Source: Pyxicephalus adspersus (lineage: Eukaryota; Chordata; Amphibia; Anura; Pyxicephalidae). Taken from it: 64,000 nucleotides of DNA. The number at the start of each line of letters is the position of its first letter. Positions within the stretch are counted from its first letter, which is position 1. The stretch covers positions 92,407,201-92,471,200 of the forward strand of contig NC_092859.1 of the NCBI RefSeq assembly GCF_032062135.1, given 5' to 3'. Of this stretch, positions 22,990 to 34,936 are shown piece by piece. Position numbers and translations under genes: made by a program. The notes under the pieces were generated by a model. It made no database searches and was not told where the DNA came from. It worked only from the letters and a program-made list of their open reading frames with translations.

Positions 22990-23760
22990 TGATACACGGA
23001 CAGATCTAAATATTTGTTCGTACAGCTCGCTCACCTAATAGGACAAGGGCAGCTGTAACACAGACACACTGTACATGCACTCCACTCGGGGCACAGCGAA
23101 CACGCTGAACACGGGACCCTGCACGGTTCTTCCACATGCGGGCACCTGACACGTTCAAGGCATTAGCAGCAACTTACCTGGGAGCTGCTGTCACTAGAAC
23201 AGGCCACTGCTCCGCCATTTTTGTTACGGGCAGTTTTATGGCCACCGTCTAAACAGCTTGTTATATAGGGCTTAAACCACAGCTACCACCTTAGCAGCAC
23301 AGCTGTGCTCACTTATATTTAACACATGTCTGTAAAGGACATCACTATACTTTTTGATTATAAGTGGTACAACACTAATAGCAAAAGCACACGTAGCTGC
23401 TACTGCTAGAATTCGCACTCTTGGTCCTCACCCATTGGCTACTAAACCTTGGCGTCCTTTTGGCTTCAGTAGCCAGTCCCGCCTACTAGCCCCTCCCATT
23501 TGGCCGATTTCCCGCGTGCATGACGCAAGTAGTTTCTGCTGTCTCTTTCAGAGCGCGAGAGGCTGTCAGGGGAAGTGACGTCTCCTCTGGTCTGCAAGTA
23601 ACAACAGCCTTCCACGTGCGCCTAAGATCACGTGGTGAGACAGCGGCCAATAGCGGAGTGTGTCGTGTAGCCTAGCAGCTGGCGGCTAAGTAGGCGGGGC
23701 TGGGGTGTCCGTGCAGAAAAGTCCTGAGCTGGCTGGCGGAGGTGTCTGTGCTGGAGTTGG
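22990..23760. promoter_or_regulatory. Shared GC-rich promoter of DNAJB9 (+) and probably THAP5 (-)
   Basis: A CpG-rich block between opposite first exons. Plus side: a non-coding exon ends at 23759 before gtaagt and should be DNAJB9 exon 1. Minus side: a donor at 23177-23172 closes an exon at 23178. Sites seen: tgacgcaa at 23521 (ATF4/C-EBP-like), tgacgtct at 23576 (CRE/UPRE-like), CACGTG at 23613 and 23629 (the second as cacgtgg), and CCAAT at 23647. DNAJB9 is a known target of the unfolded protein response through XBP1 and ATF6, and ACGTG cores fit that. A canonical ERSE (CCAAT-N9-CCACG) is not present: the nearest pair is CACGTGG with CCAAT at a different spacing and orientation. Confidence 0.7.
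23178..23300 (-). other. First exon of a leftward gene (probably THAP5)
   Basis: On the minus strand ATG at 23218 opens a frame MAEQWPVLVTAAP that runs 41 bases to a strong donor (cag|gtaagt) at 23178. Head-to-head placement with DNAJB9 matches human THAP5. Mammalian THAP5 begins with the THAP zinc finger itself, so this ATG may instead be an upstream ATG in a 5' UTR exon or an alternative N-terminus. Confidence 0.45.
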
Positions 23761-23934
23761 TAAGTGTTCGGGCTGTGCGCGGGCTGGCATTGCTTTAGGG
23801 GCTCTTGTGTTGGGGTGAGTGTTCGGTCTGTCCTCACTTCAGGGTCTCCCGTGCTTGTGTCAGTGTTATGCTGGGGGCTGCCATCCTTCTGGACTCCCCT
23901 GTACTTAGAGCCTTGCTGAATTGGGGGCCAGCAG

Positions 23935-24100
23935 CATTATTATTATTAAACAGCATTTACATAGCGCCAACATACTATGCAGAGCTGTACAATAAATAGG
24001 GCTTGTAAATGACATGTACAGACAGTGACACAGGAGGAGGACCCTGCCCCGAGGAGCTTACAATCTAGGAGGTGGGAGAAGTCTCACACCATAGGAGGGG
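23935..24100 (+). repeat. Dispersed repeat (catagcgccaacatactat family), copy 2
   Basis: Same block order as 4569-4730: ATT-rich head, tagcgccaacatact, agctgtacaataaatagggc, gacagtgacacaggaggagg, gaggagcttacaatctagg. It lies in the first intron of DNAJB9. Confidence 0.75.
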
Positions 24101-24388
24101 AGATATCACCCTGGGGCGCCCTGTGCTGATCTCAGGGTTCGGTTGTGACTTGTGATGATCAGGTCATTATTAATATTCTATTAAGTGCTGTATATATGGA
24201 AATAGAAGTCTGCAGGGGATTACCCTGTCCTGTGACTAATAGGAAGGCCACTACTGTTGAATGTTAGTTCCTGGGCTCACCCTACATGATCAGCAACAAG
24301 TATGCAGCCAGTGAAGGTATTATGATTGATATACAAGGTAAATGTGACAGCCAGGTGACCATCACTTTCAAAAGCTCAGTGGTGATCC

Positions 24389-24403
24389 CCCCCCCCCCCC
24401 CCA
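24389..24403. repeat. Poly-C run
   Basis: About 15 consecutive C in DNAJB9 intron 1. Confidence 0.95.
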
Positions 24404-24876
24404 CATATTTCTAGCACCGCTTCTGTTATCAGAAATACCCTAACACATACGTATATAGCTCTTTTTCTGTATTGCATTGATTTTATGTGACATCTGACAG
24501 CTGTGCCTCACAGAGGATCCATGCCGGTGTTCTGACCCAAATCTCTATTCAGCTGATGGGGAGAAGCTGTAGTTGGGCAAAGCAACACATGACAAATGTA
24601 AAGTTTCTAGTTGTTGTCTTGTAATCCAGTAACCCCAATAATTGTGTGAGCCCCCCTCCCCCCCACGGTATTTCTACTTTCAAGTTTTCCATCGTCTTTG
24701 TATTATGCCTCAATTGTTCAGTGCACCTAAATTGTGAGCCAACTTTTCAAATCAAGTCTGTCCATTTATGTGTAAGATAAATAGATGTTGTCTAATCATC
24801 TGCCGTAAAGGTTTTTCATTTTTGCAATGGTTGGTTGCAAATGGTGGGTTTTGTTTTGCTTGAGTTCTTGATAAAC

Positions 24877-25056
24877 CAGTGGTCGCCAACCTTTTCAGAC
24901 TTGAGCACCACCAAATGCACGCATTCCTGACCGCGCATGTGCGGGGAGCCGTGTGTCACTCAAACACTTCTACACTTCAGACACTTCCACCACAGAGATG
25001 TCATGATGCCAGATCTGCCCACTCTGCCAACGCGGGTCTGAGGTTGGTGACTGCTG
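24877..25056. mobile_element. Short non-autonomous hAT element with target duplication
   Basis: Termini cagtggtcgccaacc and ggttggtgactgctg are inverse copies of hAT type. The 8-base flanks tgataaac and ctataaac agree at 6 of 8 positions, consistent with an aged 8-bp target duplication. The element is 180 bp and lies in DNAJB9 intron 1. Confidence 0.8.
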
Positions 25057-26022
25057 CTATAAACTACAGAAAATGCCTGGGGGGTCCCGTTATCTGCGTA
25101 CTAATTTATGTAGCGGCAGAGGCTGGGACAATAATCATTAGAGTCCCCTGGAAGATATAGGGACCCTACGAATAAATCAACTTTCCAGAGTCTGATCATC
25201 ATAAAAAAATGTTTTGGGTGGGGTCATCCTTCTGTGTTCTAAAAAGAAGAAAAAAATGCCATACTGACCAACATAATTCACCATAAAGATATCATTTTGT
25301 ATAAACAGATTTGCTGCGAACATTGGTGTTTGCAGTGGAAAGTTACAAGCCCTGTGTGATTGGTACAGATCAAATCCCAGGAGCAATATAGTAAAAGTAT
25401 CTAGCACTATCATATGTGTGCCTGTGTGGCTTTACATTTTTCTATTGGGACTATGATCAATGGTGTCTACCTTGCATAGTTTTCTATAAGCCCTTGGTCT
25501 ACGAAAGCAGATGGGAATCTAAATTCTGTTCAGCAACATATGAGGGTTCTCCCTGTATTTTGTGGTTGTGCTGAGACACTGCAGCTAAAATCTGTAATTG
25601 CTACACCCAGTCCCCACACTTTTTTGTGTTTACATACAAAAACACGTCAATTATATAAAAAGATTTCAGTTTATAAAAAGATGACCCAACTGTCAATGAT
25701 AGAACTGAATGAATTGCTTGAAGCTCAACTGACCTTTCGGTTAAGTTCAAATTTTCTGAAAAAGTTTGTAAAGTTTTTTTTTTTTTGTTTTTTTTTTCTT
25801 AAATTTTGATTCAAGACTGTTGTCTGCCAACATACCACAAGGACAATTGCTGTTTCCAGCCATTACAAGTGGAGTATAACTTTTTCAATTGAATAGATAT
25901 TTACACATTCTTGCAGAAGTTGTGTTTATGTTAGAATAACTGCTGCCAGGAACATGCAATAACTTTGTGATTTGCCTTGTACCTAACATACCTTTATTGG
26001 TTCTCTTGCAGGGACCTCAGTG

Positions 26023-27368
26023 ATGGCTTCAGCTCAATCTGTGGTCACATTTGCCGTTTGTATCCTATTAATTTCTGAGGTCATATTAGCAAAAAAGACT
26101 TACTATGACATTTTGGGAGTTCCAAAAAATGCTTCAGAGCGACAGATCAAGAAAGCTTTCCACAAGCTTGCAATGAAGTATCATCCAGATAAAAATAAAA
26201 GCCCAGATGCGGAAGCCAAATTTCGAGAAATAGCTGAAGGTATGTTTAGCATTTAAAAGACTTTCTATATTTAAACAGAACTTTTTGGGACAGAAATACT
26301 AAAACTGCAGCTGCTGCCTTGACTTTAAAGTTGCACACTGCAGGGTTATCATTCCTGTTAGGAAGTCTCCAGTTTACATGTCCTGGCGGGTTCCCTTTTA
26401 ACACAGGGTCATTCTATAAATAACATGAAATCCTTACATTGTATTTAAACACCCACATGGCTGTTGGAGCTGTCCACAGGGCCACCAGATTTCTCCTGCC
26501 CTAGGTTTTGGTATAGTAAAATTACATTTCCTAGCAAGCAGTAGGAATTTCTTCGCACTAACTAGATTTAACACTGGCAATACATAAAGTCTCTATTGAA
26601 AAAGCAATGCATCTGGCATTCACTGAAACATTCACCAATAGAGAATCTTTCAGGTCCATGTGTTTCAGTGACAGGAATTGATTTTCCACCAGAGACTAAT
26701 TCAGTGAATGTCAGCTGCACTGTGTTTTAGCAAAGTCTTTAGCCCTGTGCAGTTGCAATATGCATTTGCAATAGGCCTTTGCAATATGCATTTGTACTCC
26801 ACCTTCAGCAGTCACTAGTAAGGACACTTGTGTGTGCATATGTTTACAATAAAAGTGTAGTTAAATAAAAATGTAATTATTAAAATTATTTCATTTTTTT
26901 TTTAACTTTTGCATTTCAGCATATGAGACCCTTTCGGATGAAAATAAAAGAAAGGAGTATGACCAGTTTGGCCATGATGCCTTTGCAAATGGTGGAAGAG
27001 GAGGAGGAAATGAAAAATTTTTCCACCAACATTTCAATTTTGATGACCTCCTTAAAGAATTTGACTTTTTTGGAGAGAGTCAGCACAGCAGGTCCAAAAA
27101 GCACTTTGAAAACCACCATTTTAGGAGCCACCAGGATCCATCTAGCAGGCACAGGCGCCACTTTGATGACTTTGCTTTCGGTGGAGGTTTATTTAATGAC
27201 ATGTTTGAAGATATGGAAAAAATGTTTACATTTGGTAGCCTTGGGGATTCACCACGACACAACATGAGAACTGAACAAAGATTTCAGGGGTCCAGCAAAC
27301 ATTGCAGAACTGTCACTCAGCGAAGAGGAAACATGGTTACAACCTACACAGATTGTTCAGGCCAGTAA
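26023..27368 (+). CDS. DNAJB9: DNAJB9 (ERdj4), ER-lumenal J-domain co-chaperone
   Basis: DNAJB9 stimulates the ATPase of BiP in the ER lumen, helps clear misfolded proteins and restrains IRE1. Coding exon A is 26023-26239 (acceptor ttgcag at 26011, donor aag|gtatgt) and exon B is 26920-27368 (acceptor tttcag). The joined product is 221 residues, against 223 in human. Residues 1-23 form the hydrophobic signal/anchor, the J domain runs from about 26 to 90 with the HPD motif at 54-56 (KYHPDK), and a G/F-like and FDD-rich middle ([13 protein letters not shown]) and the conserved tail [20 protein letters not shown] follow. The ATG at 26023 is chosen because it aligns with the human start. A non-coding first exon ends at 23759, so intron 1 is about 2.25 kb. 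The gene looks intact. Confidence 0.97.
26608..26715. mobile_element. MITE-like palindrome, copy 2, in DNAJB9 intron 2
   Basis: Edges cattcactgaaac and ttcagtgaatg are inverse copies. The core tccatgtgtttcagtgacag ... gaattgattttccacc is the reverse complement of the core at 14490-14535, so the two copies are inserted in opposite orientation. Confidence 0.6.
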
Positions 27369-27947
27369 TCGACACAAAAGCTCTATTTCTGCACAGCTGC
27401 ACAAGAGCCTATGAACTACCAATAGAAGCTTTAGTTTGCATTTTGACACTACTCCAACATACAGTTCAATGAGCATACAGCTAATAGCAGGAAAATGCCT
27501 AGTACAGCACAGTAATCAAAAGACTGTGTAATAGGGTGCTATAGAAATTTATTGACATACAGATAATTTATTTTAGAAACTCAAAAATTGTAAATGGCTA
27601 AACTGGTTGTGACATTTCCACATTTCTTAAATTAAGCAGAACTTTGTTTAGTATATTCCAGTAGGTCTTTTTTCCTAATGCTTCTCTGCCTGCATAAATA
27701 TTTTTCTTTCCTAAAGCTCAAGTGCAGAAGAACTTGGTCCCTCTTCAGTTTTCCGTATGCATCACAGTCCTCCTCAATGTTAAACTACTCTTTTCCTGTC
27801 AAATCAGAACACGTGCATCCAGTTATTACCCCTAGTGCTATTGCCTTGGCATGGAAAATGACCCAAGTCTTGTGGTTTTTTTTTTTCTAGCTTGGTGTAA
27901 ATTATGGAAAGAATATGAATGGATGTAAATGAAATAATGTACTAAAA

Positions 27948-27982
<35 letters not shown>

Positions 27983-29330
27983 ATACTAATGATATATTTT
28001 TTTTCACATCTTTTCTTTACATACCTTTTCTATTCTTACCACATTTACATCAAGCTGAGTAAATAAAAATTTAGGACCGCCTATACAACTGACAGGGGGA
28101 ACATTTTTCAAGGTTCTACTTATAAATCTAATTATCTGTTTATCCCATACAGTTATGAGAATACAAAATTTTTGTGTTTTGGTCTTTAAGTTTTTGCTGA
28201 GAAAATCTAAATCTGTCATTCCTACCTATCAATTTGCAGATTATGGTCAGAACTATCAATTATCAAGGTTTGAAACATCCATTGTCTATCTGTGAATTTT
28301 TCATTTGTTTTATTATGTAAAGAAAAAAATCATTTTTATAAAACAATGGGAGGAGGAGTTCCTCCCTGGAATCATGTACAGGAAGACAGTGGATGAATCA
28401 GTCTGCTCACATCCATTGGAAACTAAAATATTTTGTAGAAGTATTCTCTGTACTTACTAGTTGGGGTTCTTTTCTACATGGCACTACAGTTTGCACTACA
28501 TTACTGCATTTTAGCTGCCTCTTCCCTCAATAGCTGCTTTTAGATAATTCTGCTATGCTAAATGTCCCCTTTTCAAGAAATCCTATCCTTAAATGTGTAC
28601 AAAGGTTCAGTTATAGTGAATAGGTTGAGATGGAATATAGTTGTCACTGGTAACTTGTTTACCATGAGATGTCAAGACCACCTTACCTGCTCGATATCGG
28701 AGGGTCAGTCATATGCCAAGTAATGAACTCTGAGGATAAGGTGCTTATAGCTCTAAAAACAAAGTTTAAATGACAACGCTATAAAGTTCTAATCTAAGGC
28801 TTTGTGTTTTGGTAACTCATCCTTATGTGCCACAAATATCCAGAATCAATACCAATTTTAAATTCAAAGTATTGAAAGCCAATTTTTGAAAGGTTTCTTC
28901 CCTTGTAGAATATGGGTTGTGTGGTGTAACATGTACATTTAAACACCAAATAATTGTTGGCTTTGCCTTCCTGAGACTTGCTCATGTTTTGCTTAGTATT
29001 GCAGTCCACCCTGCTAGTCTTTACAAAAATGCCTTATCAGAATGTACATCTGTTCCCTTCAACATAAAGGGGAATACTTTGGCTTCCATGGCAATTCAAG
29101 CAATACATTTTGTTCAAGCCAGCTAGAGCTGTGCAACACTTTGAAACGTGCAATATTTTTTCAATACCTTGTGTGCTTTGTTTTACCTGTTTTGTGCAAA
29201 GTGATCAAATGTTCTATTTGTGTTTTATTTTAAATGTTATAGCACTTTCTTGGCATATTCCATATGGATAATAAAATGCTATTTTGTCCAGATTCATGGA
29301 ATATGAGTAAAATAAACATTAACAATTTCA
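27369..29330 (+). other. DNAJB9: DNAJB9 3' UTR
   Basis: About 2 kb of AT-rich sequence between the stop codon and two polyadenylation hexamers, AATAAA at 29270 and 29311, the second followed by a TG/T-rich stretch (tttgtctgtgattttatttt). A (TG)n tract sits at 27949-27975. Length is similar to mammalian DNAJB9 3' UTRs as I recall them. Confidence 0.7.
29311..29316 (+). terminator. Likely DNAJB9 polyadenylation signal
   Basis: AATAAA followed within 25 bases by a TG/T-rich downstream element. A second AATAAA lies 41 bases upstream. Confidence 0.65.
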
Positions 29331-32300
29331 ATTTGTCTGTGATTTTATTTTTTTTAAGCTATACAAGCCTCAATAATTGGGTATTGGATGTCACACTTTG
29401 TACTTTATAGTGCTGTATGTAAAGAGGGTAATCAAAAATTCAGGTAAATGATTTATATTTAGTTTTTTGGGGGGATAAAACACTTACTGTAGCACATTTT
29501 GTTGTTATGTTTCATCAATTGCCAGCTTGTTGCCACATATGTAATGCTTACTAAACCCCAGTTCTGGACTCCTGATCGTTGTTTAAAAATTATATAAATT
29601 TAGTTGCAGAGCTTACATTTATTGTTCATTTATAAATACCGATGGGTAGCAAGAATTTTAACCATGCCCCTTGCCAGATTTACTTTGAGAAGTTTACAGC
29701 ATTATCCTTTACCTTTTGGTTCTGGGTTTAAGTAATCTCTTCTTTCCTTTTGGACGGCCCTCAATCCACACTCGTCAGCCAAGGTTCACATGTGCTCAGT
29801 TTTTCTCATGTTGTAAGCACAACACTATTCATGAGCAGAGGACCTGCACTCTGCATGGGATAATTGCTTTAGACTACTGCCGCATAATTGCTTGCTTAAC
29901 TCAATTGCTTTGAAATATTTTCTCTTTTTGTTTACAATAAAAATGACAAAGAACAAGAACTGGGGGATAATGAGAATAAGGGCAAAGGTAAGAATAAAAT
30001 TGATTAGACATAAACAATATGCATAACTCAATTGTTGACTAGTAACACATTTTTTAACGCATGCCATTCATTTTTATCCGATACACAATAATACTTGGAT
30101 GGTAGTGGTACTTTTCGAAAGTGCTCATTTTTACTACTATTTTACTACCTGGTGGAAAGACTAACTTTTTTTTTTTTTATGTGCATCATTATTGTTCAAC
30201 AAAATAAATGATAGGATTGTCTTCAATCTAAGATATTTCCATACTTTAGTAAAGTTTTATTATAAAGGCTTTTTTTTAGTTTGGTATCTGTAAAAAGCAG
30301 TGATTCCCAACCACTTTGCTGCTGCACATTAGTGTGCTGTGAGATTTCATTGCGTGTACCGTGGGAAATTATCCCACTGTTTCACTAGATGGCAGCAGAT
30401 AGCTAAGTAACTTGTGTAGGTGACATTTTTGTTTAGTGGTGTACTTTGGGGTTTTTCTAATGTATAATGTTTTGGAAAGCCAACATTTGGTTGTCACAGT
30501 AGGGCTATTTCAGGCTAGTTTAAGGCATCAAGCGAGACCCCCTGATGTTCCCCCTTACAAGGGCAGTAAAATGCCCAATGTTGCTGTAAATAATTCAAGG
30601 AAACAATGCCTGGTGGTACATCCCTCGGATACCATCAGTTGGCTTAACCATCACTTTCATCAGAAGTAAACTGCAGGAGGGAAGCCAGAGAGCATATTCA
30701 GCAACTTTATAGAGCTAGTCAAAATAATTTTCTTCAACTCCATGCAAAATTAGGTCCAATACGCCTCCTGTTAGACAGCTCTAGTAACGTTAAACTTCAG
30801 CCACAAAATGCATTACTCTACAGCTCCTTGGTCAAAGGAAAAGTAGGAAAAGAGAAGTTCAAATGCAACATTAAAAACAAAATACTACGACAAATGTCAG
30901 CATAAACAGCTAAGACTGGACTTATTCTTTTTTTTTTTAAACATTTATTTTCATTTTTGTTATTTTGCTGGTTCAGAACATGAAAGGAGATGCCCTAATG
31001 TACAGAATGATAACACACAACATAAACACGCATTAACCTGATGGCACCTAATTGGACAACTGGTGTCCTAATTTGACAAACTGGACCTCCAGTAACTTTA
31101 CAGTAAAAAAAATAATTAAATCAATATTATAGTAGTAATACTTGCCAGTCCCACCACCAATATTTTATCAGCCAATGAATATAAAGCCCAAGAATTTACA
31201 TTTCCAGGTGTTTCAGCTGCCCATATCCCTTGCTGTGTTGTGGTTCTACCCACTGGCCACTACTATTGTGTTACTGCGCTATAGTGAGTTCCCATATACC
31301 TGTCCTCAAAGGTATATTTTAATAGAGCCTATGTTTCATGTAGCCTTTACAGCGGTATTCAGGTATAGAGTGTCCCCATATGCCTGCTAGGAGAGCAATA
31401 TCCATCTGCTATATAGAAGGATATAGCCAACCTGATGCATCATTAAGTAAGCCTAGGGAATGGTTTAGATTTGATCCCCATTTACTGTGTACGTACACTT
31501 TTGTTACTGTTCCTAAAAATGTAAAAAAGAAAATTCCAGGAGACTGTGGCCCATTCAGTCTTTACTGCCATAAAAGTATTAAAAAAAAAAATAATTACAT
31601 TAAAGGGTTCACCATCCGTTTGTAAAATGTAAAATTGTAGTGATAGGTGTGCTTTAAATTTTAAGGACAAGCTTTTCCTGGCCCACTTTTTTATGGTCCA
31701 AGCAGTAGTGATAAAAAAGGTTTAGCAGAATCTATAAATACAAGATATCTGGGACCACTGTTCAGATCAGGAGATCTTTACCCTGACTTTTCAAACTGGA
31801 GTATTCCAGTGCAATTAAAGATGGTCAGGCAAGAGGCAATTTTAGAAGGAAGCTCAGTAAACTTTCCATATTTTTATCAGTAAAGACTCCTTTTAAATCA
31901 GATTTTATTTTTAAAATTGATCTTAGTAGACACGTGTAGATAAAAGCCTAGTGATTTCCTGTGATTAATGATAGAGTGCCATTAAGTTACACAGTGGTAA
32001 TGTTTATATTTGCATATAAATGCGTACCAGTGGAACACTTCTACGCATTAGGCAATGCAGAGTTTATGGTGCATTACCCTGCTGAACAACCAATAAATTG
32101 TCTTAAAATATTGTGAACAAATTATTTATGTGTATAATGTAAACTAGCTAAGCATCTGGATTGTAGTGTTAATTCATAGTTATTACTGTATTTTATCACG
32201 GCCCATTTTGTGCCAGCAATGCCGCAGGTGTATATTATTTATGCTTTTTTATTTATGCCCAAAATTGTTTATTGCGGTGGGTGGCGGACTGCCAGTAGCT

Positions 32301-32630
32301 AGTTGTAAACCATTATGAAATAACATCTGCCAAACAGAGAATGATTAATCTTCACTAGCTAGAAAATGAAATAGTGTATTGATTTAAATATTCACATTCC
32401 TATACCAGCATTTTTAATAACTTCTACCCAAAGTCTTTGAATAGTCAACCAAAAAAAATCTGTGAAATGTAATGACAGACTATCAAAGACTGTTATCTTA
32501 TGGTGTACAGTAACAATAAATGTTTACTATGTCTGTGCCAAGAAATCTACCCCAACATATTTGTCTGTAGCTGTGGAAAATATTCCTAATTAAAGAATAA
32601 ACACAAGAAAAAGGTTCCTAGTGGGAATGT
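29331..32630. other. Intergenic DNA, no gene seen
   Basis: AT-rich sequence. A single hAT-like terminus (cagtgattcccaacc) is at about 30300 without a visible partner. Short open frames have no recognisable similarity. Confidence 0.5.
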
Positions 32631-32632
32631 GT

Positions 32633-32968
32633 AAAGCTACGTACACACGTCAGATTTTTATCGCCCGATAATCGGCATCGGCCAATTATCGGGCGAAAAT
32701 CTGCCGTGTGTACAGTCGGTGTCGTCCATCGTCCGGACGACCGACCTGCCGGATCCACGGACGATGGACGACAGCCGATCCTAATGAAAGGGAAGGGGAG
32801 AGCGCGCAGCAGGGTGCCGCTCCGTCGCTCTCCCCCTCCCCTCTCCATAGAGCATGAACGGTGCTGTATGTACAGCATTGTTCATGCATCGTGCACTCCC
32901 TTGTCGTTGGAAAGGATCGTGAAAGATCCTTTCCAAGGACAAAAATTGCAAGTGTGTACGGAGCTTAA
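32633..32968. mobile_element. Non-autonomous DNA element, gtacacac-end family, copy 3 (best preserved)
   Basis: Left end aagctacgtacacacgtcag and right end gtgtgtacggagctta are inverse copies of each other. Near the left, tcgcccgataatcggc pairs with ccaattatcgggcga, and near the right gttggaaaggatcgtgaaag pairs with atcctttccaa, so each end carries its own hairpin. No coding capacity. Superfamily not assigned. Confidence 0.85.
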
Positions 32969-32969
32969 G

Positions 32970-34920
32970 AGGTCATAACATTGCATAGGATGTTTGTGTT
33001 CCAAAAAATAAAACCACAGGATATAGGAAATGTTATAGGGAACCTGTTGTGAGAAATGTGCATGCTGGCACTGGTATATTCTGAAACTACTCAGTATCAT
33101 TAATTTTAGTTTTAACCATTATGTGGGTAACACAATGGTAGGAACAGAATAGAAATGAGTAAGTACATATGTACTGATATATTTTGGGTGCTGTGAGCTC
33201 CTACTAGTAAGACTTTAATTAGGTGGCACCATGAGCAAATGAGCATATAGAGCAATGGTGAGAAATGTCAGACAGGGACTGACTGTGAGTTTCCTTAGAG
33301 TTATGGTTTTATGCCCCACATGATTTAGGTGAATTCTGTGAATCAACAAGATTTATTTTCAGAGCACTGGGTGAGTGTCAAGGTGCATGGTTCCAATAGT
33401 TCCTCCAGGAAGCTGCTTTGAAACCACTTAACTATTATTTAATGTTTCTCTTCAAATCTATTTTGTTAGCTGCACAAGATTTTTTCCACTGATTAAAATA
33501 CATATATTTTTTTAATTTGATTGCAGCATACTCTCTGTGCTGCTTTTTCAAACTTTCCCAGACAGGAAAAGGACCAAGACTAGAAGTGGCCAAAGCATGT
33601 CTATGCATGTCTATGAGAAACTCATGTTTTCACTGAATATGTGCTTATAATCTCTAGTTATATTTAAACATGGGGTGGCTCTTTGTGTTTTATAGTTTAC
33701 TTTGTGCACCTAGGAATGGGTGTTGCAGTGCACTGTTCGCTGCCATGGGACCCACAAGTGAGTTTCATGTCTTATTTTCTAGCTGTGTTTTAATTTGTTG
33801 GGTCCAGAAAAAAACTATAAATTTAGTATTTATTATACACACATAACGATCAATGATGCCTACCCTTACTGATGCTCTTGGAAAGCTAAGAGGCTTGGAA
33901 AAGTATGAAACATCTTACATCACACGAACAAGTTAAATGTGTCTACTTACCACTAGATATACAATGACCTGAATAAATAAAGGCTTCACTGACATATACA
34001 GTGTAGCAGCCATTCTCAACCAGCGTCCCTCTAGAGCAGGGGTGTCAAACTCAAATACATAGTAGGGTTTACTACTTCATCCATAACTAACCAAAGAAAA
34101 CCCCTCTTCACACACTTTAGGGTTGACAAGACTAATTTCTATCTATCTATGCAGGCTGAGTGTTGTTCATCCTCCCACATCACAAGTGTGTCTGACACTA
34201 AATATTACACTATGCAGTCTCTAATGGATTGAAACAAACGCAATGCCCCTGGTAGTCAGACACCATGTGATCATTAATTAGGCTTTGTGTCACATGGTGG
34301 GTGTACAGGAATAATGTCTATGTATTGCATGTATTTAAAATGATGATGTGAGGTGGTAATGCGGTAATGCGACTACCTGTCTTTGATAGCTGTTCAGACC
34401 ACAATTATAAATGGAGTATTCTTTTAACCACTAATGTAATGGGCTTTTAACCCACTGACACCCAATGAACTGGTTTTAGCAGAGGTTCCCTGAGACTTTG
34501 AAATAATTTAAATCTTTTATCTGGGGTAACAATTCTGAGAAAGCATACAGTAAAGTGAGAAGTCAGAAAGGTTCTACTGTTGATGAGGAAGGTTAATATA
34601 TAAAAATGTGCTTTACAATATCCACACATTCGTGAACTAAGCTTTTAACAGTATATTTACTCATATAGATGTACATAAATTATCTAAATCTTCTAAATTC
34701 CTAATCACAAAATTATCCCCCTCTTTAAATAAAAATCAAAATGTTTTGGTAACTAAGCACCCCCGACACACGACTCTGCTGCACCTCTACATGCTGAACT
34801 CTGCATAGGATCGAATCATCATCGATTACAGAGACAGCGTTGTATATTCAGATATATACTTACCTCAATGGTTTCCCATTTTCAATGACACCAAATTATT
34901 CCAGCCTTTGAAAAATGTTC
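32970..34920. other. Intergenic DNA, no gene seen
   Basis: No supported gene. At 34037 a lone caggggtgtcaaactcaaat resembles the terminus of another hAT-like family, just after a cattctcaaccagcg fragment at about 34012. Confidence 0.45.
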
Positions 34921-34936
34921 TCCTACAAAAAATCCC

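Noticed and set aside
26020..26022. GTG as DNAJB9 start
   Set aside because: The ATG at 26023 aligns with the human start.
26923..27267. 114-codon + frame overlapping DNAJB9 exon B
   Set aside because: Out-of-frame shadow; the true frame encodes the conserved DNAJB9 tail.
32618..32978. Several overlapping open frames on both strands
   Set aside because: They lie in the GC-rich non-coding repeat at 32633-32968, and similar frames occur in its other copies.
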